A DNA stretch of 39,552 bases, from assembly GCA_025934995.1 (NCBI GenBank), contig JAICWC010000017.1:1-39552 (forward strand), read 5' to 3'. Of this stretch, positions 16,215 to 23,418 are shown one piece after another. Origin of the DNA: Thermoleophilia bacterium. Its GTDB lineage: Bacteria > Actinomycetota > Thermoleophilia > Gaiellales > Gaiellaceae. A model generated the notes under the pieces. That model worked only from the letters and a program-made list of their open reading frames with translations. It did not search any database and was not told the DNA's origin. A program made the position numbers and the translations under genes. Position 1 is the stretch's first letter; the number at the start of each line of letters is the position of its first letter.

Positions 16215-19200
16215 GCAACGCCGAGCTCGACGACACGAACGCCGTCCGCACGGACGTCTTCGTCGAACAGGAGTCGGCCTTCGCGCCCTACCTGCCGCAC
16301 TTCACGCGCCGCCTGGCGGCGCATGAGAGCAGCGACGGCGCGCATACCGTCGAAGGGTCCCTTCTCTCGGCCGACATCTCCGGCTTCACCGCGCTGTCCG
16401 AGCGACTTGCGCAGAAGGGCCGCGCGGGCGCCGAAGAGCTGATCCTCGTGATCAGCGGCGTCTTCGAAGGCCTGATCGGGATCGCGCATCGCCGAGGCGG
16501 AGACGTCCTCAAGTTCCGCGGCGACGCGCTGCTGATCCTCTTCGAGGGGGCCGACCACACAGAGCGCGCCTGTCGCGCGGCGGCGGAGATGCAATGGCTG
16601 ATCGACAATGCCGGCCCCGGCGAGACCTCTGTCGGGCCCGTCTCGCTGCGCATGTCGATCGGCATCCACGCCGGCGCGCTCAACTTCTTCGTCGCCGGGT
16701 CGACCCATCGCGAACTGATCGTCACCGGCCCGGCTGCAACGGAGACGCTGAGGCTCGAAGATGCCGCAGAGGCCGGCGAGATTCTCGTCGGCGCCGCGAC
16801 CGCCGCCGCACTCGACGCCTCCTGGCTGGCAGAGGCACGCGACGGAGCATTCCTGCTGGCCGAGCTTCCGACGGCCGACGGCGGCGCTGCGACCGCACAG
16901 GAATCGCCCGTCGTCGACGACGAAGCCCTCGCGGCCTGGGTGCCCGAGCCGCTCCGCATGCCTGCGCGCCTGCGCGCGGTCGACGCGGAACACCGCCAAG
17001 TGGCTGTCGGCTTTCTCAAGTTCCAAGGCGTCGACGACCTGATCACGGACGGGCGGCTCGAAGAGGTCGCAGATGCCCTCTGCTCGCTCGGTCTACTCGT
17101 CGGCGACGCGTGCGCAGAACTGTCTGTGACCTGGCTCGAATCTGACATCGACACCGACGGTGGGAAGCTCTACTTGGTCGCGGGCGCACCGGCGACCGCG
17201 GGTGACAACGAAGAGCGCTTGCTGAGGACGATGCGTCGCGTCATCGACGGTTGGAGCGGCCCGTTACGGCTCAAAGCCGGTGTCAACCGAGGTCACGCTT
17301 TCGCCGGCGAGATCGGGACGCTCTCGAGACGGACCTACGCTGTCATGGGCGACGTCGTCAACCTCGCAGCGAGACTGACCGCGCGCGCACACGAAGGCCA
17401 GATCCTCTCGACAATGGAAGTGCTCGATCGCTCGCGCGCGCGGTTCGAGTCGACGGCGGAGCCGTTCCTCGTCAAGGGCAAGGAGCGCGCCCTCGAGGCG
17501 GTGCACGTCGGCGCTGTCGTCGGCACGGCGGAGCGTGCCGCTCGCGCGGAGCTCCCACTCGTCGGCCGCGCCGCCGAGCTCGAGCGCATCACCTCCGCTA
17601 TCGACGCGGCGCGCATGCGCTCGACACGCGCAATCGCGCTCATCGGCTCGCCGGGAAACGGGAAGTCGCGCCTGCTCGCCGAGCTCCGCACCGCTGCGGT
17701 CGGCTTCCAGCTGCTCGAGGCCTCGTGCGACCCGTATTCGGCGGCCACGCCGTACGCCGCGTTCCGCGGGATCCTGCGCCAGCTCGCGGGGGTGACGACC
17801 GAGCAAGCGCCGCGCGAGGCTGGGGAACTGCTCGCGCGCCTCGTGGCGGGGGTGATGCCGGACCTCGCGCCCTGGCTACCGCTGCTCGCCGTCCCGTTCG
17901 ACGCGGAGGTCGACCCGACGCCCGAAGTCGAGGCGATTCGCCCCGAGTTTCGCCGCGAGCGGACACACGAGCTGACGACGCAGTTCCTGACCCGGATGCT
18001 GATGATGCCGACGCTGCTCGCAATCGACGACGCACATTGGCTGGACGACGCCTCGCATCAACTGCTGCTCCAGCTGGTGCGCGATCCGCTGCCGAAGCCG
18101 TGGCTGATCTGCGTTGCGCATCGACCGCTCGAAACGCCTGTCCTCGAGGATCTCGGGGAGTCGATCGTCGTGGCGCCGCTCGACGCCGAGGACGCAACGC
18201 AGCTCGCCCTTGCGGCTGCGCGCGATCAACCGCTCTCCGAGGAAACCATCCGTGCGGTTGCCACACGCTCCGGTATGAACCCACTGTTCGTCCAGGAATT
18301 GGTCGCGGCGGCACTTGCCGGCGCCGGCGCCGACGAGCTCCCCGAGACGATCGAGGCGCTCCTGACCGAGCGCATCGACAGCCTCGAGCCGACCGACCGG
18401 CTGCTCCTGCGCTACGCGTCAGTCGTCGGCGCCGCGTTCGATCTCGAACTGCTCGCGACGGTGCTCGCCGGCGAGCGCGTCGACCCGACAGACGAGGAGC
18501 GCTGGCATCGGCTCGGCGAGTTCGTCACGCCGGAGGGCGGAACGCGCTTCTCGTTCCGCCACGATCTGTTCCGGGCCGCGGCGTACGAGGGATTGTCGTA
18601 CAGGCGGCGCACTGCGATGCACGGCCGTGTCGCAGAGGCGCTCGAGCAACGCGGCGCCGGCGATGCCTCGCCTGACCTCTTGTCTCTTCACTACTTGCGC
18701 GCGGGCCGGTGGTCCGAGGCCTGGACGCATGCGCGTGTGGCGGGCCTGAACGCGCAGTCGCGTCACGCCAACGTGGTCGCGGCAGAACTGTACGAACGCG
18801 CCCTCGAGGCCGCGCAAAATCTGCCGGAGATCGATGCGCACGCGCTCGCCGAGATCGAGGAGGCGCTCGGCGATGTCTGCGAGCTGTTCGCGAGCTACCG
18901 ACGTGCAGGAGAAGCGTATGCGGCCGCGCTCCAACGGAGCGCGCAGGTGCACGATCGCGCGCGACTCGAATTGAAGTCCGGCGTGGTCCACGAGCGGCTC
19001 GGCCGATACGAGGATGCGATCGAGCACTACGAGCGCGCCCTCGCGCTTCTCCCCGGCGATCCCGACTCCGTCGACCTGCAAGTCGAGCTCGAGCTCGCCG
19101 TCGCGGGCGTCCGCCACCGCCAGGGCCGCCTGGAGGACGGCGCTCAGTGGGGGCTTCGTGCTGCCGAGCACGCTGAGGCGGCGGGGCTCCGAAAGGAGCT

Positions 19201-20035
19201 CGCGCATGCCTACTACCTGCTCGATCTCATCTGCACACGGCTCGGCCAACCGGAGGAGCGGTTCCGGACCGGCGCACTGCCGATCTTCCGCGAGATCGGA
19301 GACCTCGTCGGCGAGGCCCGAGTGCTGAACAACCTCGGGCTCGGCGCGTACGAGGAGTCCCGCTGGGACGAGGCGCTCGAGCTCTACGGCAGAAGTGCCG
19401 ATGCGTGCCGCCGGTCGGGCGATGTGATCAGCGGCGCGACCGTCGCCAACAACACCGCGGAGATCTTGTCCGACCAGGGCAAGCTCGACGACGCCGTCGA
19501 ACTCCTCACGGACGCTCGCCGGGTGATGCAGGCGGGCCGCTACCCGATCGGCGCGATGATCGCCACGACGAACCTCGGCCGCGTGGCCGCGCGTGCGGGG
19601 AGGTTCGACGAAGGGCTCGAGCTCCTCGAGGAGGCCCGGCGTGGGTTGGCCGAGATCGGCGCGGTCGCGTTCGAGCTGGACGCGGTCGGCTGGATAGTCG
19701 AGTGCCTCGTCCTCGCCGGCCGCCATCAGGAGGCGCTCGAGCGTGCCGCCGATGCTCTGGTGGCCGCGGCGAACGTCCCGGGCTCCGAAGCCGTCACGGC
19801 TCGGCTCGAGCGGTCGCTCGGATACGCGCTCGTCCAGGCGCGCCGTAGGGAGGACGCGGCCCCGCACTTCGCGCGGAGCGTCGAGCTGGCGCGCGCCGCG
19901 CACCTCGACTACGAGCTCGGGCTCACCTTGAAGGCGACCGCCGACATTGCCGACGATGCGGAGGCCGCCGCCGAGTCGACGCGGCTTCTGGAGCGGCTGG
20001 GCGTCGTCTGGGTCCCGTCGCCGCCGCTGCCGTAG
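16211..20035 (+). CDS. class III adenylate cyclase (tandem C1-C2) with AAA-type ATPase and TPR region, soluble adenylyl cyclase-like
   Basis: 1274 aa, no membrane segment. The first cyclase domain (about 45-215) has both metal-binding aspartates: Asp55 in SADISGFTALSERL and Asp105 in KFRGDALLILF. The second (about 255-435) lacks them but carries the transition-state residues Asn384 and Arg388 in VMGDVVNLAARL. The two halves therefore complement each other as one catalytic site, as in soluble adenylyl cyclase. Then comes an ATPase with Walker A GSPGNGKSR (479-487) and Walker B LLAIDDAHWLDD (about 603-614), and a long TPR-like helical region (about 830-1250; RYEDAIEHYERALALLPGD). It should make cAMP in the cytoplasm under control of the ATPase/TPR part. 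The GTG start overlaps the leader ORF stop. It ends 5 nt from a convergent gene with no terminator visible. Confidence 0.85.
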   Translation: MSNAELDDTNAVRTDVFVEQESAFAPYLPHFTRRLAAHESSDGAHTVEGSLLSADISGFTALSERLAQKGRAGAEELILVISGVFEGLIGIAHRRGGDVLKFRGDALLILFEGADHTERACRAAAEMQWLIDNAGPGETSVGPVSLRMSIGIHAGALNFFVAGSTHRELIVTGPAATETLRLEDAAEAGEILVGAATAAALDASWLAEARDGAFLLAELPTADGGAATAQESPVVDDEALAAWVPEPLRMPARLRAVDAEHRQVAVGFLKFQGVDDLITDGRLEEVADALCSLGLLVGDACAELSVTWLESDIDTDGGKLYLVAGAPATAGDNEERLLRTMRRVIDGWSGPLRLKAGVNRGHAFAGEIGTLSRRTYAVMGDVVNLAARLTARAHEGQILSTMEVLDRSRARFESTAEPFLVKGKERALEAVHVGAVVGTAERAARAELPLVGRAAELERITSAIDAARMRSTRAIALIGSPGNGKSRLLAELRTAAVGFQLLEASCDPYSAATPYAAFRGILRQLAGVTTEQAPREAGELLARLVAGVMPDLAPWLPLLAVPFDAEVDPTPEVEAIRPEFRRERTHELTTQFLTRMLMMPTLLAIDDAHWLDDASHQLLLQLVRDPLPKPWLICVAHRPLETPVLEDLGESIVVAPLDAEDATQLALAAARDQPLSEETIRAVATRSGMNPLFVQELVAAALAGAGADELPETIEALLTERIDSLEPTDRLLLRYASVVGAAFDLELLATVLAGERVDPTDEERWHRLGEFVTPEGGTRFSFRHDLFRAAAYEGLSYRRRTAMHGRVAEALEQRGAGDASPDLLSLHYLRAGRWSEAWTHARVAGLNAQSRHANVVAAELYERALEAAQNLPEIDAHALAEIEEALGDVCELFASYRRAGEAYAAALQRSAQVHDRARLELKSGVVHERLGRYEDAIEHYERALALLPGDPDSVDLQVELELAVAGVRHRQGRLEDGAQWGLRAAEHAEAAGLRKELAHAYYLLDLICTRLGQPEERFRTGALPIFREIGDLVGEARVLNNLGLGAYEESRWDEALELYGRSADACRRSGDVISGATVANNTAEILSDQGKLDDAVELLTDARRVMQAGRYPIGAMIATTNLGRVAARAGRFDEGLELLEEARRGLAEIGAVAFELDAVGWIVECLVLAGRHQEALERAADALVAAANVPGSEAVTARLERSLGYALVQARRREDAAPHFARSVELARAAHLDYELGLTLKATADIADDAEAAAESTRLLERLGVVWVPSPPLP

Positions 20036-20040
20036 TCGAA

Positions 20041-20271
20041 TTACTTCTTGGTCGGCGGCTGCTCGCCGGTGAGCACGCCCCAGACCTTGGCCACGGCGCG
20101 GCGTGCGGCGATCGTGAACACGGCGCCGACGGCGCCCTGCACGAGGCCCCAGGCCAGACGTTTCCGTTGCTCGGCCTTCTTGTCGCGTCCGACGGTCCAC
20201 GCCTTCTCGGCGATCTCCTCGCCGACCCACGCGATCCCCGAGCGCACCTTCTCTTCGGTCTTGACTGCCAT
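20041..20271 (-). CDS. small DUF4235-like actinobacterial protein, 76 aa
   Basis: The ATG at 20271 gives a 76-aa protein with a charged N-terminal helix (KTEEKVRSGIAWVGEEIAEKAW), a basic stretch (DKKAEQRKRL), one moderately hydrophobic helix (AWGLVQGAVGAVFTIAARRAV) and a GEQPPTKK tail. The arrangement of one membrane-like helix, W-G-x-L-T-G and PP tail resembles DUF4235, a small actinobacterial membrane-associated family of unknown role; the match is from memory. Longer upstream starts would run into the transporter gene, whose stop lies 4 nt away. It is probably the last gene of the msrA-transporter operon. Confidence 0.6.
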   Translation of the reverse strand: MAVKTEEKVRSGIAWVGEEIAEKAWTVGRDKKAEQRKRLAWGLVQGAVGAVFTIAARRAVAKVWGVLTGEQPPTKK

Positions 20272-20275
20272 GTCG

Positions 20276-21088
20276 CTACAACGCACGGCGGCCGAGGAGA
20301 GTTGCGCTGACGACGATCGAGGAGAACGCGGCGATCTGGAGCGGCCCGGACGCGCCGCCCGGCAGTCGCTCACGGAAGAGCACGAAGCCGGCGGCGATCG
20401 GAACCGCATTCGTCGTCAGCGTGGCAATCCCCGCGGTCGTCAACGCGCCCCCACGCTGGAAGCCGCCTTGCAGGATGCTCGTCCCGAGCCCGTAGGCGGC
20501 CACGAGCGGGAACGCGGCGAGGAGCCACCAGCCGGCGTAGCCGACGAGCTTCGCGGACATATCCCCGGCCGCGAACAGGAGGCCGCCCGCGAGGCCGAAA
20601 CGAGCCGCCGGAACCCAGAATGGCAACGTGCGCAAGGCAAGGAGCGCCGCCACTCCGCAGCTGCCGAGCCAGACGACCACGCCCACGGCATCCGGCCTGC
20701 GATCCATCTGGTGGGTGCCGCGCAAGGACAAGGCCAGCAGCAACAGGCCGACGAACGCGATCAACACCGCGGCACCGTGACGACGCGGGATCGCGCGAAT
20801 CCGGCCGCGCGCACTCGCGAGCGCAAGGACGCCGATCCCCGCGGCCGACACTGCTTGGACGAGCGACAGCGCGGAGATCCGGAGCGCGATGACGTAGACG
20901 ATCCAGCCGGCGGACTCGACGCCGAAGCCGAGGAGCCAGTCGGGGGCGCCGAGCAACATTCGGGCCGAGCGGATCGGCTCGCGCAGGGTGAGCGGCGGAA
21001 GGGCCGCGGCCGCATCGTGCTCCCGGCTGTAAGCCCAATTGACGGCGAGCGCAGAAATGAGCGCGAGGCCGAGGCCGACCCAGAACAC
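20276..21088 (-). CDS. DMT/EamA-like transporter, about 9-10 membrane segments
   Basis: The 270-aa product is almost entirely hydrophobic helices: GLGLALISALAVNWAY, WLLGFGVESAGWIVYVIAL, LVQAVSAAGIGVLAL, AAVLIAFVGLLLLAL, VVVWLGSCGVAALLAL, GWWLLAAFPLVAAYGLG, LTTNAVPIAAGFVLFRERL and IAAFSSIVVSATLLG. The two-half layout and the position of the FRERL segment resemble drug/metabolite transporters. The GTG at 21088 lies 7 nt downstream of the msrA stop, and its own stop is 4 nt from the next gene, so the three form one transcription unit. The substrate cannot be inferred. Confidence 0.7.
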   Translation of the reverse strand: MFWVGLGLALISALAVNWAYSREHDAAAALPPLTLREPIRSARMLLGAPDWLLGFGVESAGWIVYVIALRISALSLVQAVSAAGIGVLALASARGRIRAIPRRHGAAVLIAFVGLLLLALSLRGTHQMDRRPDAVGVVVWLGSCGVAALLALRTLPFWVPAARFGLAGGLLFAAGDMSAKLVGYAGWWLLAAFPLVAAYGLGTSILQGGFQRGGALTTAGIATLTTNAVPIAAGFVLFRERLPGGASGPLQIAAFSSIVVSATLLGRRAL

Positions 21089-21095
21089 GAGAGAG

Positions 21096-21746
21096 CTACG
21101 CGGTCGTCAATCCGACCGGACAGGCGACGCCCGTCCCGCCGAGGCCGCAGTACCCGTTCGGATTCTTCGACAGATACTGCTGGTGGTACGGCTCCGCGTA
21201 GTAGAACATTCCGGCCGGCGCGAGCTCGGTCGAGACTTCGCCGTAACCGGCGTGCGCCAGCTCCTGCGCGTACATGTCGCGAGACGCCTGGGCGGCGTCT
21301 CGCTGCGCGTCACTCGTCCAGTACAGCGCCGAGCGATATTGCGTGCCGACGTCGTTGCCCTGGCGCATGCCCTGCGTCGGGTCGTGGTTCTCCCAGAAGA
21401 GCCTCAAGATCTGGTCGTACGAGATCTGCCGCGGGTCGAAGACCACCAGCACCGCCTCGGTGTGACCCGTGCGTCCGGAGCACACCTCCTCGTACGTCGG
21501 GTTCTTCGTGAAGCCGCCTGCGTAGCCGACTGCCGTCGTGTAGACGCCCGCCGCCTGCCAGAAGACGCGCTCTGCGCCCCAGAAGCAGCCCATCCCGACG
21601 ATCGCCTGCTCGAGACCCTCGGGGAACGGTGGTGCAATCGGGGTTCCGAGCACGTCGTGCTTGCCGGGCACCGGCATCGCCTCGTCGCGGCCGGGCAGAG
21701 CCTCCTCGGCGGTGACCATCGTCGTCGGCTTCGAGAAGAGGAACAC
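21096..21746 (-). CDS. msrA: peptide methionine sulfoxide reductase A
   Basis: 216 aa, collinear with E. coli MsrA from the first residues ([26 protein letters not shown]). It reduces methionine-S-sulfoxide in proteins and free Met-SO. The active site is Cys54 in [10 protein letters not shown]; further signatures are [18 protein letters not shown] and TGHTEAV. HHQQYL-type [20 protein letters not shown] gives the C-terminal resolving Cys, with a second Cys in VACPVG. GTG 21746 is chosen from that collinearity; the open frame continues upstream through the tRNA and is not coding there. A TACGCT box at 21761-21756 ends 9 nt before the start and could be the -10 of a nearly leaderless message. 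A 13-bp-arm palindrome lies just behind it. It heads a three-gene unit with the transporter and small protein. Confidence 0.95.
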   Translation of the reverse strand: MFLFSKPTTMVTAEEALPGRDEAMPVPGKHDVLGTPIAPPFPEGLEQAIVGMGCFWGAERVFWQAAGVYTTAVGYAGGFTKNPTYEEVCSGRTGHTEAVLVVFDPRQISYDQILRLFWENHDPTQGMRQGNDVGTQYRSALYWTSDAQRDAAQASRDMYAQELAHAGYGEVSTELAPAGMFYYAEPYHQQYLSKNPNGYCGLGGTGVACPVGLTTA

Positions 21747-21768
21747 GCGAGAGAAAGCGTACCGTCGG

Positions 21769-21799
21769 AGCGAGAGGCCGGGATCGCCGGCCTCTCGCT
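21769..21799. promoter_or_regulatory. perfect palindrome upstream of msrA (possible operator)
   Basis: Two 13-bp arms, AGCGAGAGGCCGG and CCGGCCTCTCGCT, flank a 5-nt centre (GATCG). The palindrome begins 23 bp upstream of the msrA GTG and covers where the -35 region would sit if TACGCT (21761-21756) is the -10 box. No T-run follows on either strand, which argues against an intrinsic terminator. It could instead be a processed hairpin. Confidence 0.55.
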
Positions 21800-22045
21800 G
21801 CGGGTGCTCGTCGATGCTCGCTACGCGTGCGTGGCCTGCGAGACGCACGCGCCGAACGTGTGGTACGTCGCCCTTGAACGCCGTCGCGTCCGACTTCATC
21901 TGCCGCGCGACCCCCGGGGCTTGCAAATTGGCCGAGGAAGGGTTTACGTTCAGTTCCTCTTCCGTCCCCTGCGGCGGGACGGCGGAGAGTCTGGGGAGCC
22001 ATCCGTGGCTCCCTTTGCTCGTCGAGGGACAGGTTCCCCGATGAA
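21800..22045. other. structured intergenic stretch between tRNA and msrA
   Basis: No gene is supported here, although the msrA frame happens to stay open. A 7-bp stem (CCGTCCC ... GGGACGG, near 21962-21982) and an 8-bp stem (21994-22013) lie between the tRNA and the msrA palindrome. The stretch reads as a tRNA 3' trailer or spacer. I found no match to SRP RNA, tmRNA or RNase P landmarks. Confidence 0.4.
21994..22013 (-). terminator. hairpin downstream of the tRNA, possible terminator
   Basis: GGGAGCCA and TGGCTCCC form a perfect 8-bp stem around a TCCG tetraloop, 33 nt beyond the tRNA 3' end. There is no T-tract on the minus strand, so it would be a non-canonical hairpin-only terminator or a processing stop. 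Confidence 0.35.
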
Positions 22046-22119
22046 TGGGCCCGCTTGGATTCGAACCAAGGACCAAGGGATTATGAGTCCCCTGCTCTGA
22101 CCAGCTGAGCTACGGGCCC
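22046..22119 (-). tRNA. tRNA with CAT anticodon (tRNA-Ile2 or elongator Met)
   Basis: A complete 74-nt cloverleaf on the minus strand: 7-bp acceptor stem GGGCCCG/CGGGCCC, D-arm GCTC...GAGC, anticodon stem GGGGA/TCCCT with loop CTCATAA (anticodon CAT), T-arm CTTGG-TTCGAAT-CCAAG, and discriminator A. The CCA end is not encoded. The D-loop AGCTGGTCA and paired acceptor end rule out initiator tRNA. C4-G69 and C5-G68 pairs are present; these are reported identity elements for the lysidine synthase TilS, which converts CAT to an AUA-reading anticodon, so Ile2 is favoured. Elongator Met is not excluded. Confidence 0.93.
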
Positions 22120-22180
22120 GCTCCAGCGCAGGTTCTCTTGAGGAGGACGCTTCTCCTGTCTTTTCCCCCGCGCCATTCGC

Positions 22181-22186
22181 CACAAT
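22181..22186 (+). promoter_or_regulatory. -10 box of a probably leaderless yjbQ promoter
   Basis: CACAAT (4 of 6 to TATAAT) ends 8 nt before the GTG at 22195, placing the transcript start at the start codon. No Shine-Dalgarno lies in between, and the -35 region is weak. Confidence 0.4.
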
Positions 22187-22194
22187 AGGCCCCC

Positions 22195-22650
22195 GTGAAG
22201 GTCTTCCAACGCGAGACGCAGCTCCGCACCGCCGGCGGGCTGACCGTCACCGACATCACCGAAACCGTGCAGGAGGCCGTCCGCGAGAGCGGCATCCAGG
22301 AAGGCATCGCCTGCATCTACTCGCCGCACACGACCTGCTGCGTCCGCGTCAACGAGTTCGAGACGGGCTTCCTCGAGGACTTCACCGAGCTGCTGCGTCG
22401 CCTGGTCCCGAGCGAGTGCTACTACGCGCACGACGACTGGGACCGCCGGACCGAGAACATCTGCCCCGAGGACATGGATCAGGGCAACGGCCACTCGCAC
22501 TGCATGGCGATGCTGCTCGGCACGGCGGGCGAGTCGGTGCCCGTGCGGGAGGGCGAGCTGCAGCTCGGCACCTGGCAGCGCGTCCTCTTCATCGAGCTGG
22601 ACCGCGAGCGCGACCGCCGCTGGCTCGTCCAGGTCGTCGGCAACGAATAG
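22195..22650 (+). CDS. YjbQ/UPF0047 family protein
   Basis: 151 aa, the full length of the YjbQ/UPF0047 family, whose E. coli and archaeal members have been linked to thiamine phosphate synthase side activity. The signature metal-site motifs are present: SPHTTCCVRVNE and later GNGHSHCMAMLLG, with the histidines at the trimer interface, and the closing GTWQRVLFIELDRERDRRWLVQVVG. GTG 22195 is fixed by the start of homology (KVFQRETQLRT) and by a CACAAT box 8 nt upstream. The gene abuts its convergent neighbour exactly: TAG at 22648-22650 and the reverse stop at 22651-22653, forming a 12-bp palindrome. It is cytoplasmic; the in vivo substrate is uncertain. Confidence 0.88.
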   Translation: MKVFQRETQLRTAGGLTVTDITETVQEAVRESGIQEGIACIYSPHTTCCVRVNEFETGFLEDFTELLRRLVPSECYYAHDDWDRRTENICPEDMDQGNGHSHCMAMLLGTAGESVPVREGELQLGTWQRVLFIELDRERDRRWLVQVVGNE

Positions 22651-23418
22651 CTATTCGGGCGTCACGTACGCGGCCGTCAGACCGCCGTCGACGACGAACG
22701 TCGCCGCATTCACGTAGCTCGACTCGTCGCTCGCGAGGAAGAGCGCGGCATTGACGATCTCGCGCGGCTTTGCCATCCGCCCCATCGGCACGTGCGCGAG
22801 GCGACGCTCGGCCGCGCCGGGGGTCTCGCTCCAGATGCGCAGCAGCAGCGGCGTCTCGACCGGTCCGGGACAGAGGGCGTTCACGCGCACGCCCTGCCGC
22901 GCGAATTGCACGCCGAGCTCCTTGCTCAACGACAACACCGCACCTTTCGACGCGGTGTACGAGATCTGCGACGTCGCGGCGCCGACGAGCGCGACGAACG
23001 ACGCGACGTTGATCACGGATCCGCCGCCGCGCTCCAGGAGGTGCGGGATGCCGTACTTGCAGCAGAGGAAGACGCCGCGCGTGTTCACGGCCTGCACGCG
23101 CTCCCACGCCTCGAGCGACGTGTCGAGGATCGAGTCGTCGTCGGCCGGCGAGATGCCGGCGTTGTTGTAGAGGACGTCGATGCCGCCGAGCTCGGCGGCG
23201 GCGGCGCGGTACATCGCCTGCACCGAGGCCTCGTCGGCGACGTCCACCTGCACGGCGAGCCCCTCGACTTCGCCCGCGACACGCGACGCTGCGTCGCCGT
23301 CGACGTCGGCGACGACGACGCGCGCACCCTCGTCGGTGAAGACGTGCGCCGCCTCGGCGCCCATGCCCCCGCCGGCGCCGGTGATCACGCAGACCTTTCC
23401 GTCGAGACGCCCGCTCAT
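22651..23418 (-). CDS. short-chain dehydrogenase/reductase of the gamma-glutamyl-amine operon
   Basis: 255-aa classical SDR: cofactor motif TGAGGGMG (residues 13-20), DVD after strand 2, NNAGIS (85-90), catalytic Ser140, Tyr154 and Lys158 (YTASK), and C-terminal VVDGG. Its ATG overlaps the TGA of the aldehyde dehydrogenase gene as ATGA, so it is the last gene of the puu-like operon. The order GlnA4-like, amidotransferase, AldC-like, SDR matches Rv2860c to Rv2857c of Mycobacterium tuberculosis. It may oxidise or reduce an alcohol/carbonyl product of the amine pathway, for example when an amino-alcohol is the substrate; this is inference. Confidence 0.85.
   Translation of the reverse strand: MSGRLDGKVCVITGAGGGMGAEAAHVFTDEGARVVVADVDGDAASRVAGEVEGLAVQVDVADEASVQAMYRAAAAELGGIDVLYNNAGISPADDDSILDTSLEAWERVQAVNTRGVFLCCKYGIPHLLERGGGSVINVASFVALVGAATSQISYTASKGAVLSLSKELGVQFARQGVRVNALCPGPVETPLLLRIWSETPGAAERRLAHVPMGRMAKPREIVNAALFLASDESSYVNAATFVVDGGLTAAYVTPE

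Noticed and set aside
21747-22076. N-terminal extension of msrA up to and through the tRNA
   Set aside because: Homology to MsrA begins at GTG 21746. The extension would cross a complete tRNA gene and has no domain.
21039-22100. 353-codon plus-strand frame opposite msrA and the tRNA
   Set aside because: It is an Arg-rich shadow of msrA that runs through the tRNA.
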